A DNA stretch of 64,000 bases from Nitrospirota bacterium (GTDB lineage Bacteria > Nitrospirota > JACRHL01), in NCBI GenBank assembly GCA_016212085.1, contig JACRHL010000006.1, forward strand, positions 1 to 64,000, written 5' to 3'. Position 1 is the first letter of the stretch, and each line of letters begins with the position of its first letter. The notes beneath the pieces are model-generated. The model was not told the origin of the DNA and did not search any database. It was given only the letters and a program-made list of their open reading frames with translations. The position numbers and the translations under genes were made by a program. Shown piece after piece: positions 15,332 to 23,082 of this stretch.

Positions 15332-16222
15332 TCAGATCGTGCAGGCGGCCACCGGGTCCTGGGCGTGCTCGCGGGTGGCGATGTAGCGTTCCACCGCCTC
15401 GTCGAAGTAGTGGGTGGTGGTGGCCAGGGCCGGGTCCACCTTGTGGGCGTAGTGTTCGCGGCCCTCCTCCAGGAAGGTGCCCATCACCTGGCGCAGGCGC
15501 CCGCCACGGGCGGCCTCGTCGAACAGGGCCTGGTTGTACAGCACGATGTCCGACAGGATGATGCGCGCCAGGCGGCGGGCGGTGGCGTGGGCGTCGTCCG
15601 CCGGCTTGATGGGGGCGTTGGCCGGGCGCACGGGCATCCCGGCGATGGGGCGGCCGGCGAACGCGGCCGCCTGCGGGGCCTTGGGGGCGCCGGCCGGCCC
15701 GGCCGGCCCGCCGGTGGCCAGGCGCAGGGCCGCGTCGGCCACCGCATCGGCGCCGGCGGTGAGGGGCAGGGTGCGGTCGGCGCCGGGCAGGGGCAGCAGG
15801 TCGTCGCCATCGGCGCGCAGGCCCAGCACGCGGGCGCGGCGCGTCACGCTGCTCTTCTTGATGATCTCCCCCAGGCCCATGCCGAAGATGGGGGGAAAGC
15901 CGCCGTCGATCACCGCCACGTCGGGAACCTCGTGGGCCATCATTTGCAGGGCCTCGCGGCCATCGCCACACTGGCGCACCCGCCAGCCGGCATCGGTCAG
16001 GCGGGCGCCATAGGCGGCGCGCAGGGCGCGGTCGGCCAGGGCCACCACCGCCTTGCGGGCGGGGCCGTGGGCGGTGGGCAGGGTGCCCGCGTCGAGTATG
16101 GTGGTCGCCACCGTGATGCCCACGACCGCGTTGCAGGTGGCGCAGCCCACCTCGGTGCTGAGCTCGGCGCCGACCGTGGCGACGGTCAGCGGGTGTTGAC
16201 AGGAGGGACAGGCCAGTTGCAT
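15332..16222 (-). CDS. Zinc-ribbon protein with degenerate receiver-like domain
   Basis: 296 residues. The N-terminal zinc ribbon is CPSCQHPLTV with CATCNAVVG (residues about 4-36). Residues about 60-160 resemble a response-regulator receiver (VVALADRALRAAYGARLTDA, GWRVRQCGDGREALQMMAHE, VPDVAVIDGGFP), but the acidic pocket is incomplete at the start. The helical C-terminus (ARRLARIILSDIVLYNQALF to the end) has a regular pattern seen after such receivers. It acts in the cytoplasm, probably in signalling. GGGAGA precedes the ATG and a near-perfect sigma-54 promoter lies 97 bp upstream, which suggests a link to motility or another RpoN programme. Confidence 0.65.
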   Translation of the reverse strand: MQLACPSCQHPLTVATVGAELSTEVGCATCNAVVGITVATTILDAGTLPTAHGPARKAVVALADRALRAAYGARLTDAGWRVRQCGDGREALQMMAHEVPDVAVIDGGFPPIFGMGLGEIIKKSSVTRRARVLGLRADGDDLLPLPGADRTLPLTAGADAVADAALRLATGGPAGPAGAPKAPQAAAFAGRPIAGMPVRPANAPIKPADDAHATARRLARIILSDIVLYNQALFDEAARGGRLRQVMGTFLEEGREHYAHKVDPALATTTHYFDEAVERYIATREHAQDPVAACTI

Positions 16223-16318
16223 CCGAGCGTCTCCCAAATCCGTTCCACGTCCGGGGCCGCGGATGGCGGCCCGGGCGCTGCCGCACGAGCGCGGCACCCT
16301 CTCCATCCGTAGGTGTGT

Positions 16319-16334
16319 GGCAAGCCCCGTGCCA
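16319..16334 (-). promoter_or_regulatory. Sigma-54 (RpoN) promoter of the zinc-ribbon/receiver gene
   Basis: The minus strand reads TGGCACGGGGCTTGCC, matching TGGCACG-N4-TTGC with 10 nt between GG and GC. The start site would be near 16308, about 85 nt ahead of the ATG at 16222. The 360-bp divergent region 16223-16582 otherwise shows GC-rich inverted segments but no gene. Confidence 0.78.
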
Positions 16335-16582
16335 GTTGTGCGCAAAAACGGTGCAAATGCTTGTAACGTGCCGATTTGACGCATGAACCGGGTCGCTTCA
16401 CGGGGCGCGCCGGGGCGGCCGCCCACCCGCCGGGGCGCCCGGCCGTGCAAAAAGGTGCGGACCGGCCGCCCCATTTTGTACGGCGGCGGGCGCGGGCCGT
16501 TGCGCCCGGCGGGCGATCGGTGTACAACCAATGCGCGACGCGACCGCCCAGCCATGGACACCCGATTCCCAAGGACACCCCG

Positions 16583-19315
16583 ATGACCGGCCCCGACGAC
16601 TTTTCCCCCGCGCGCCCGCACCCGATCCGCAATGCCTTGTTGCTGCTGGCCGGCTTTCTGGTGATCATGTTCGGTTCCGCCGCCCTGGCCCTGTATGTGG
16701 ACTGGCTGTGGTTCCGCGAGGTGCGCCTGGCCCACGTGTTCCGCACCATCGTGGGCACCAAGGTGGCGCTGGGGGCCGGGGCGGGAGTGATCTGCTTCGC
16801 CCTGGTCTACGCCAACCTGAGCTGGGCGGCCCGGCATCCCAAGGACCATCTGCTGTCGCAGGTGTACGGCCCCGGCCAGCAGATGCTCAAGAACGTGCTG
16901 GAGCGCTACCTGGGGCCGGTGGTGCTGGCCGCCAGCGTGGTGCTGGCCCTCATGGCCGGGGTCAAGGCCGCCGCCCGCTGGGAAGACCTCATCCTCCTGC
17001 TCAACGCCACCCCGTTCGGCCGGCTCGACCCGCAGCTCGGCCGCGACCTGGGCTTTTACGTGTTCCAGTTGCCGTTCATCCACTTCGCCCAGGGGTGGCT
17101 GATGGGCAACCTGGTGCTGATCGGCGTCGTCACCGCCGGCGCCTACCTGGCGCTGGGGGCCATCGGCCTCACGCCGCTGGGGCCCATGGTCAACCCGCGC
17201 GCGGCGCGCCACCTGGGGCTGCTGGCGGGGGCCGCCTTGTTGGTGCTGGGGTGGGGTTTTCAACTGGATGTGTTCGACACGCTGTTCTCCAAGCACGGCG
17301 TGGTCACCGGCGCCACCTATACCGACGTGTACGCGCGCATCCCCGCCTACCGGCTGCTGGCGGTGGCCAGCGCGTTGGCGGGGATGGTGGTCGTGGCCCT
17401 TTCCTGGCGCGGCAACTGGAAGCTGCCGGTGGTGGTGGCGGGCGGCGTGCTGGCCCTGTCGTTCGTGGGGGTGAACCTGCTGCCGGGGATGCTGCAAAAA
17501 TACCGCGTGGTGCCCAACGAGATCGTCAAGGAGGGCCTGTTCATCAAGCGCAACATCGAGGCCACGCGCGTGGGCTTCGGGCTCGATGCCATCAGCGCCG
17601 AGGAGTTTCCCGCCGCCGACTCCCTGTCCGCCGAGGTGCTGGTGGACAACCATGTGACCATCGAGAACGTGCGCCTGTGGGACCACAAGCCCCTGCTGTC
17701 CACCTACCGCCAGTTGCAGCAGATCCGCACCTATTACGACTTCGTGGACGTGGACAACGACCGGTACCGGGTGAACGGCACCATGCGCCAGGTGATGCTG
17801 TCGCCGCGCGAATTGTCCTACGGCAACCTGCCGGGGGGCGCCAACTGGATCAACGAGCACCTTACCTACACCCACGGCTACGGCGTGAGCGTGGGGCCGG
17901 TGAACCGCATCTCGCAGGAGGGGCTGCCCGAGTTCTACGTGAAGGACATCCCCCCCGCCACCCAAGTGCCGGCCCTGAAGGTGACGCGGCCCGAGATCTA
18001 CTACGGCGAGCTGGCCAACGACTATGTGTTCGTGCGCACCCAGGCCAAGGAGTTCGACTATCCGGTGGGCGACCAGAACCAGTACGCCACCTACGACGGC
18101 AAGGGCGGCGTGCCCATGAGCGGCCCCCTGGCGAAGCTGGCGTTCGCCCTGCACTTTGGGACCACCAAGCTCCTGTTCTCCGGCGACATCGTGCCCGAGA
18201 GCCGCATCATGTACCACCGCGACATCAAGGACCGGGTGGGCATGGTGGCACCCTACCTGATCTGGGATGGCGACCCCTACATGGTGATCGGCGAGAACGG
18301 CCGCCTGGTGTGGATGCTGGACGGCTACACCACCACCGGCAACCTGCCCTACTCGGAGCGGCTGGGGAGCCTGGGCAACTACATCCGCAACTCCGTCAAG
18401 GCGGTGGTCGACGCCTACGACGGCAGCATCGCCCTCTACATCGCCGATCCGGACGACCCCATCATTCGCACCTACGCCAAGGCGTTCCCCAACACCTACC
18501 GGCCCCTTGCCGAGATGCCGGCGGACATCCGCGCCCACATGCGCTACCCGCAGGACCTGTTCGCCGTGCAGGCGCACATGCTCCAGAAGTACCACATGCT
18601 GGACCCGCAGAACTTCTACAACAACGAGGACCTGTGGGAGATCCCCCGGGTGGGCGAGCAGCCGGCGCAGCCCTATTACACCATCATGAAGCTCCCCGGC
18701 CAGGAGCACGAGGAGTTCATCCTGCTCCTCCCCTACACCCCCGCCAAGCGCGACAACATGACCGCCTGGCTGGCGGCGCGCATGGACGGGGAGCACTACG
18801 GCAGCAAGGTGGTCTACCTGTTCCCCAAGCAGAAGCTCATCTACGGCCCGCGCCAGATCGAGGCGCGCATCGACCAGGACGCCAAGATATCCGAGCAGCT
18901 CACCCTGTGGAGCCAGATGGGGTCGTCCGTGATCCGCGGCACCTTGCTGGTGATCCCCATCGAGGACTCGCTGCTGTACATCGAGCCCCTCTACCTTGCC
19001 GCCGAGCGCGGCTCGCTGCCGGAGCTCAGGCGGGTGATCGTGGCCTATGGCAACAAGCTTGCCATGGAGCCGAACCTGGAACTGGCGCTCAGGGCCATCT
19101 TCGGCAAGGGGGTGCCGGTGCCGTCGGGCGGCGCCGCGCCCGGCGGCGCCCGGCCGCCGCAGGGCATCGCCCGCTCCGAGAGCATGGAGGACCTGGCGGC
19201 CCGCTCCCAGGACGCCTTCAACCGCGCCCAGGACGCCAGCCGCGCCGGCGACTGGGCCGCCTACGGCGAGGCCCTCAAGGAGCTGGAGGCGGCGCTGAAG
19301 CGGATGAACCGGTAG
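16583..19315 (+). CDS. UPF0182 family large membrane protein
   Basis: 910 residues. Seven or so membrane helices lie in the first 330 residues (NALLLLAGFLVIMFGSAALA, WLWFREV, VICFALVYANLSW, VVLAASVVLALMAG, LVLIGVVTAGAYLALGAIG, LLAGAALLVLGWGF, VVVAGGVLALSFVGVNLLPG). A long extracytoplasmic region follows (QKYRVVPNEIVKEGLFIKRN, ENVRLWDHKPLLSTYRQLQQ, RTYYDFVDVDNDRY, GELANDYVF, YLFPKQKLIYGPRQIEARID), all typical of UPF0182. The C-terminal 60 residues are Ala-rich helical. AAGGA precedes the ATG by 7 nt; an upstream in-frame start at 16376 lacks one. The family's function is unknown. Confidence 0.93.
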   Translation: MTGPDDFSPARPHPIRNALLLLAGFLVIMFGSAALALYVDWLWFREVRLAHVFRTIVGTKVALGAGAGVICFALVYANLSWAARHPKDHLLSQVYGPGQQMLKNVLERYLGPVVLAASVVLALMAGVKAAARWEDLILLLNATPFGRLDPQLGRDLGFYVFQLPFIHFAQGWLMGNLVLIGVVTAGAYLALGAIGLTPLGPMVNPRAARHLGLLAGAALLVLGWGFQLDVFDTLFSKHGVVTGATYTDVYARIPAYRLLAVASALAGMVVVALSWRGNWKLPVVVAGGVLALSFVGVNLLPGMLQKYRVVPNEIVKEGLFIKRNIEATRVGFGLDAISAEEFPAADSLSAEVLVDNHVTIENVRLWDHKPLLSTYRQLQQIRTYYDFVDVDNDRYRVNGTMRQVMLSPRELSYGNLPGGANWINEHLTYTHGYGVSVGPVNRISQEGLPEFYVKDIPPATQVPALKVTRPEIYYGELANDYVFVRTQAKEFDYPVGDQNQYATYDGKGGVPMSGPLAKLAFALHFGTTKLLFSGDIVPESRIMYHRDIKDRVGMVAPYLIWDGDPYMVIGENGRLVWMLDGYTTTGNLPYSERLGSLGNYIRNSVKAVVDAYDGSIALYIADPDDPIIRTYAKAFPNTYRPLAEMPADIRAHMRYPQDLFAVQAHMLQKYHMLDPQNFYNNEDLWEIPRVGEQPAQPYYTIMKLPGQEHEEFILLLPYTPAKRDNMTAWLAARMDGEHYGSKVVYLFPKQKLIYGPRQIEARIDQDAKISEQLTLWSQMGSSVIRGTLLVIPIEDSLLYIEPLYLAAERGSLPELRRVIVAYGNKLAMEPNLELALRAIFGKGVPVPSGGAAPGGARPPQGIARSESMEDLAARSQDAFNRAQDASRAGDWAAYGEALKELEAALKRMNR

Positions 19316-19347
19316 GGGGGCCTCCTTTTCTTCCCGGACGGTTCCGC

Positions 19348-19353
19348 TATAAT
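19348..19353 (+). promoter_or_regulatory. TATAAT -10 box ahead of the small basic/TIR-like gene pair
   Basis: A perfect TATAAT about 80 bp before the ATG at 19433. No good -35 is seen at 16-18 nt (CTTTTC). A leader of about 70 nt would result. Confidence 0.5.
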
Positions 19354-19432
19354 GACCAGATAACACCCACGGCCCGCGTCCAGGGGCGTCAAGTGGCTGT
19401 GCAGGCAATGATTGATTGCGGAGGTGGAGCAG

Positions 19433-19615
19433 ATGGGCGCGACACGCAAGAGCACTCTTAAGGCCGGGAACCTCAGGTCTGGGGCGGGAAACCAGCCCGC
19501 AACCGCGTCCAGGACGATCAACCCCGCCCCCAAGAAGGGCAAGCTCGACAGCAAGACCATCAAGCGCGCGGTGGATCAGGTCATCTCGTCCCGCACGGGC
19601 AAGAAACCTGCCTGA
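19433..19615 (+). CDS. Small basic protein upstream of TIR-like protein
   Basis: 60 residues, strongly basic and Ser/Thr-rich (MGATRKSTLKAGNLRSGAGN, then KKGKLDSKTIKRAVDQVISS, ending RTGKKPA). The last 30 residues could form a helix. GGAGGTGGAGCAG immediately before the ATG is a strong ribosome site. The partner gene begins 8 bp after the stop, so the two are a transcription unit. The family is not recognised. It might be a nucleic-acid-binding or immunity partner of the downstream protein. A similar small Lys-rich protein is encoded at 53812-53970. Confidence 0.7.
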   Translation: MGATRKSTLKAGNLRSGAGNQPATASRTINPAPKKGKLDSKTIKRAVDQVISSRTGKKPA

Positions 19616-19623
19616 GCCGCCCC

Positions 19624-20244
19624 ATGGCGGCGAGGGGATACGCCAGCAACGTTTTCATCAACTGCCCGTTCGACGACGCATACCTCGCGCTGCGGAACGC
19701 CATCGTCTTTGCCGTTTTCGATTGCGGCTTCACACCCCGGTGTGCCCTGGAGGAGAACAACGGCGGTGACGTGCGCTTCACCAAGATCCAGCGCTTGATC
19801 GCGAATTCCAAGTTCGGCATCCACGACATCAGCCGGACCGGGCCGGACGCCGCGACCGGTCTTCCCCGCTTCAACATGCCCCTGGAGCTGGGTGTGTTCA
19901 TCGGCGCCAGGCACTTTGGAGATGAAACGCAGCAGCGCAAGAACTGCCTGATCCTGGACTTCGAGCCGTATCGTTACCAGGCATTCATTTCCGATATCGC
20001 CGGGAACGATATCCAATCGCACGAAAATAACCCCGAACGGGCCATCGGCCACGTGCGCAACTGGCTGAACGACGCATCCGGCCGGAAGACGATCCCGGGC
20101 GGCCGTGATATCGTCAGGCGCTATCGCCTGTTTCGACAGGAGTTGCCGAATCTGTGCGCGAAAGCCCACGTGACGGTCGATGAGCTCATGTACAACGACT
20201 ACAGCCGCTTTGTCTCGGCATGGCTCAAGGCCAACGAGCGGTAG
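19624..20244 (+). CDS. TIR / nucleoside-deoxyribosyltransferase-like protein of unknown function
   Basis: 206 residues. The N-terminus ASNVFINCPFDDAYLALRNA resembles the first strand and loop of TIR and nucleoside 2-deoxyribosyltransferase-like folds. KIQRLIANSKFGIHDISR and FNMPLELGVFIGARHFG follow; the Glu in PLELG sits where the catalytic Glu of those folds is expected. The C-terminal half (FISDIAGNDIQSHENNPERA, IGHVRNWLNDAS) is helical. No membrane segment. It follows a small basic protein in an apparent operon and has less extreme GC and codon bias than its neighbours, hinting at transfer. An NAD- or nucleotide-processing defence role is plausible but unproven. Confidence 0.7.
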   Translation: MAARGYASNVFINCPFDDAYLALRNAIVFAVFDCGFTPRCALEENNGGDVRFTKIQRLIANSKFGIHDISRTGPDAATGLPRFNMPLELGVFIGARHFGDETQQRKNCLILDFEPYRYQAFISDIAGNDIQSHENNPERAIGHVRNWLNDASGRKTIPGGRDIVRRYRLFRQELPNLCAKAHVTVDELMYNDYSRFVSAWLKANER

Positions 20245-20293
20245 GTGTTCAGACCCTTGATGGGCCTTCGTTAGCACGGGTATTTGTTACACC

Positions 20294-20755
20294 GTGGAAA
20301 TCTACGTGGACGCAGACGCCTGCCCGGTGAAGGCCGAGGTGGTCAAGGTGGCCGACCGCCACGGGTTGACCGTGCACATGGTCAGCAACGCCTACATGGG
20401 GCTGCCCAAGGGGCACGACGTGCGGCGCAAGATCGTGCCCGGCGACCCGGACGCGGCGGACCACTGGATCGCCGCCAACATCCAGCCCGGCGACATCTGC
20501 GTGACCGCCGACATCCCCCTGGCGGACCGCTGCCTGAAGGCGGGCGCCGGGGCCCTGGGCCCCACCGGCAAGCCGTTCACCCACGCCGCCATCGGCGCCG
20601 CCCTGGCCACCCGCGAAATCCTGACCCATTTGCGCGAGATGGGCGCCATGGAGGGGGGCGGCAAGACCTTCACCCCCAAGGACCGGTCGCGCTTCCTGAA
20701 CGAACTGGAGCAGCTGATCCAGTCCCACTACCGGACCCACGGCAAACCCCAATAG
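20294..20755 (+). CDS. UPF0178 (YaiI/YqxD) family protein
   Basis: 153 residues, the normal length. EIYVDADACPVKAEVVKVAD, GPGDxADxxI-like VPGDPDAADHWIAANIQPGD, and VTADIPLADRCLKAGAGALG with PTGKPFT are the family's conserved blocks. The Asp-rich first strand suggests a PIN-like nuclease fold, but the function is not known. The start is GTG. The VOC gene follows 11 bp later. Confidence 0.92.
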   Translation: MEIYVDADACPVKAEVVKVADRHGLTVHMVSNAYMGLPKGHDVRRKIVPGDPDAADHWIAANIQPGDICVTADIPLADRCLKAGAGALGPTGKPFTHAAIGAALATREILTHLREMGAMEGGGKTFTPKDRSRFLNELEQLIQSHYRTHGKPQ

Positions 20756-20766
20756 GGAGGCGGATC

Positions 20767-21126
20767 ATGGCCCGTGTCACCCATTTCGACATCTCCGCGG
20801 CGGACGTGGGGCGTGCCAGGGCCTTTTACGAGGCCACCTTCGGCTGGCGGTTCCAGAAATGGGACGGGCCCATGGACTACTGGCTGATTTCCACCGGGGA
20901 CGGGGAAGGGATCAACGGTGGAATGGGGCAGGGCCCGGACGGACCCGCCGTCACCAACATCATCGACGTGGACGACATCGACGCCGCGACACAACGGATC
21001 GCCGCCAACGGCGGCACCATCGTCGCGCCCAGGATGGCCATTCCCGGGGTGGGCTGGATGGTCACCTTCAGGGACACGGAGGGCAACACCTTCGGAGCCA
21101 TGCAGGCGGACGAGCGGGCCGGCTGA
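20767..21126 (+). CDS. VOC (glyoxalase/bleomycin-resistance) family protein
   Basis: 119 residues, one VOC module pair: ARVTHFDISAADVGRARAFY, EATFGWRFQKWDG, then VDDIDAATQRIAANGGTIVA, GVGWMVTFRDTEGNTFGAMQ. Metal ligand positions (His6 and the Glu in TEGN) are present. Substrate cannot be predicted; many such proteins are stress or detoxification enzymes. GGGAGGCGGATC precedes the ATG, so it is well translated. Confidence 0.9.
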   Translation: MARVTHFDISAADVGRARAFYEATFGWRFQKWDGPMDYWLISTGDGEGINGGMGQGPDGPAVTNIIDVDDIDAATQRIAANGGTIVAPRMAIPGVGWMVTFRDTEGNTFGAMQADERAG

Positions 21127-21154
21127 CCCACGCATCCCTGGCGCCCGCGGGGCG

Positions 21155-22033
21155 CTACAGGCCCTGGCGCATCCGGCCCCACAGGATCTTCCAGGGGCTC
21201 GCGAACCACATTTTCGGGAACATGCGCAGGTCGAACTTCTGGTACCCGTCCGGGCCGTGGGCCTTGATGAGGCGGGTGGCCTTCTCGAGCCGCTTGATGA
21301 AGCGCTCGATGGTGGGGTAGCCGAACGCCGCCTTGCCCGTGCGGATGCGCCCGTAGGCCTCCTCCAGCTGCTGCATGGCGAACTTGCCGGTCTCGACCTG
21401 GTGCAGCCCGACGGAGAGCTGCATGAGGCCGCGCAAGAGATCCCTGCCCGGCTCCGGCTCCACCATCCAGCGCATCTCCAGGAGCTTGTAGGCCTCGTAG
21501 TACAGGCCCGCGTTGTAGAGGGCGGCGTACTGGCGCAGCACCTTGTCGGTGCCCGGCGCCCGTTCCGGGGCCGCGTACCAGTCCTGGATCACGCCCCAAT
21601 AGGCCTCGGCCCGCTGCACGATGAACGGCAGCCGGTCGGCCATGGCGTCGAACAGGGCGAAGTGGTGGTCCGGGCTTTGCCAGTCCAGCCCCGTAAGCTC
21701 GTGCGGCTCGGTGAGAACGGCGCCCGCGTGCTCGATGCCGAACACGGGCAGGGCCTCCATCAGCGCGCGCGGGTCCGATCCCTGCTTCCAGGCGCCGTCG
21801 GGCAGGCTCGCGTGGCCTCTTGAGTAGCTTTCCAGGGGCAGGCTGCGGGCGCCCTTGACGGCGTAGATCACCAGCCAGCCCAGGGGCCCGGCCCGGTCCG
21901 GGTCGTCCATGGCGTAGATCATGAGGCCCGCCAGGTGGGCGCCCAGGTCGAAGCTGCCACCCGGGTCGGCGCCGGGGTTGCCGGGGTTGCCGGGGTTGCC
22001 GGAACCGGTGGGGGTGTGGTCGGTCATGTTCAC
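21155..22033 (-). CDS. DUF309-type protein with Gly-Asn-Pro repeat at N-terminus
   Basis: 292 residues with GTG start overlapping the upstream dehydrogenase stop (GTGA); an ATG at 22027 is an alternative. The N-terminus holds (GNP)x3 encoded by three perfect 9-bp units. The central part has the DUF309 pattern YNAGLYYEAYKLLEMRWMVE and LLRGLMQLSVGLHQVETGKF. The remainder is helical. DUF309 proteins are small all-alpha proteins of unknown role; this one is much longer than usual. Cytoplasmic. Confidence 0.75.
   Translation of the reverse strand: MNMTDHTPTGSGNPGNPGNPGADPGGSFDLGAHLAGLMIYAMDDPDRAGPLGWLVIYAVKGARSLPLESYSRGHASLPDGAWKQGSDPRALMEALPVFGIEHAGAVLTEPHELTGLDWQSPDHHFALFDAMADRLPFIVQRAEAYWGVIQDWYAAPERAPGTDKVLRQYAALYNAGLYYEAYKLLEMRWMVEPEPGRDLLRGLMQLSVGLHQVETGKFAMQQLEEAYGRIRTGKAAFGYPTIERFIKRLEKATRLIKAHGPDGYQKFDLRMFPKMWFASPWKILWGRMRQGL
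21972..21998. repeat. Three perfect 9-bp tandem units in the DUF309 gene
   Basis: Three copies of CCGGGGTTG encode GNPGNPGNP on the minus strand. Units of 9 bp keep the frame, so slippage would change only linker length. Confidence 0.8.
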
Positions 22034-22989
22034 ACCACCCGGTTGGGCGGGGTCTGGCCCGCCAGGGCGGCGGACAGGTTGTCGAACACCATCATGCCCA
22101 TGCGGTCGCGGGTGGCGTAGGTGGCGCTGCCCGCGTGGGGGGCCGCCACCACGTTGGAAAGGGCCAGGATGCGCGGGTTCACGCGCGGCTCGCCGGTATA
22201 CACGTCAAGCCCGGCGCCGCTCAGGGCACCGCTTTCCAGGGCATCGATCATGGCGTCCTCGTCCACCACCTCGCCGCGGGCGGTGTTGATGAGGTAGGCG
22301 CCGTGCTTGATGGTCCGGAACGCCTCGGCGGACAGCAGGTTCCGGGTCTCCGGCGTGAGCGGGCAGTGCAGGGAGATGTAGTCGGAGGTGCGCAGCAATT
22401 CGTCCAGCGGCACCCAGTGGCAATCGAGGGAGCGTTCGGTGCGTTCGTCCACCCGGTGACGGTTGTGGTAGACCACGTCCATGCCAAAGCCCTGGGCGCG
22501 GCGCGCCACCGCCTGGCCGATGCGCCCCATGCCGACGATGCCCAGCCGCCGGGCCTGCACCCCCTGCCCCAGAAGCTGGGTGGGGCCCCAGCCGTTCCAG
22601 CGGCCGGAGCGGGTGAGGGCGTCACCCTCCACGATGCGCCGCGCCACGGCGAGCAGCAGGGCGAAGGCCATGTCGGCGGTGGCCTCGGTGAGCACGCCGG
22701 GGGTGTTGGTGACGGTGATGCCGCGCCGCTTGGCGGCCGCCAGGTCGACGTTGTTGGTGCCGGCGGCGAAGTTGGCCACCACCCGCAGCTTGGGGCAGGC
22801 GGCCAGGACGGTGTCGCCGATGGGGTCGGACAGCATGGATACCAGCCCCTCGCAGTCCCTGGCGCCGTGGGCGATCTCGGCGGCGGACAGGGGGCGGTCC
22901 GGCTCCGCGCGGAGCACCTCGAAGCGCCGGGTCATGGCGATCATGACCGTTTCGGGCAGGGTACGGGTGATGAAGACGCGCGGCGGCAT
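22030..22989 (-). CDS. D-2-hydroxyacid dehydrogenase (glyoxylate/hydroxypyruvate reductase type)
   Basis: 319 residues. Rossmann motif GIVGMGRIGQAVARRA near residue 150. The substrate Arg lies in INTARGEVVDEDAMIDALES and the Glu in GLDVYTGEPRVNP. The catalytic His is in VAAPHAGSATYATR. The N-terminal catalytic lobe (VFITRTLPETVMIAMTRRFE, NFAAGTNNVDLAAAKRRGIT) fits GyaR-type glyoxylate reductases. It uses NAD(P)H to reduce 2-oxo acids. The ATG at 22989 has GGAGG only 3 nt away. Co-transcribed with the DUF309 gene by overlap. Confidence 0.93.
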   Translation of the reverse strand: MPPRVFITRTLPETVMIAMTRRFEVLRAEPDRPLSAAEIAHGARDCEGLVSMLSDPIGDTVLAACPKLRVVANFAAGTNNVDLAAAKRRGITVTNTPGVLTEATADMAFALLLAVARRIVEGDALTRSGRWNGWGPTQLLGQGVQARRLGIVGMGRIGQAVARRAQGFGMDVVYHNRHRVDERTERSLDCHWVPLDELLRTSDYISLHCPLTPETRNLLSAEAFRTIKHGAYLINTARGEVVDEDAMIDALESGALSGAGLDVYTGEPRVNPRILALSNVVAAPHAGSATYATRDRMGMMVFDNLSAALAGQTPPNRVV

Positions 22990-23082
22990 GGCCCTCCATG
23001 ACGAAAAAGGCGGGTAATGCCATCCAGTATACGGACCGGCCGCCGCCGGGGCCAGGGTGGGGATGGGGAATGGCGGGGCCGT

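Noticed and set aside
15332-19408. A long minus-strand frame extending from the zinc-ribbon gene through UPF0182
   Set aside because: Only the part up to 16222 has domain content and a ribosome site; the rest is antisense to UPF0182.
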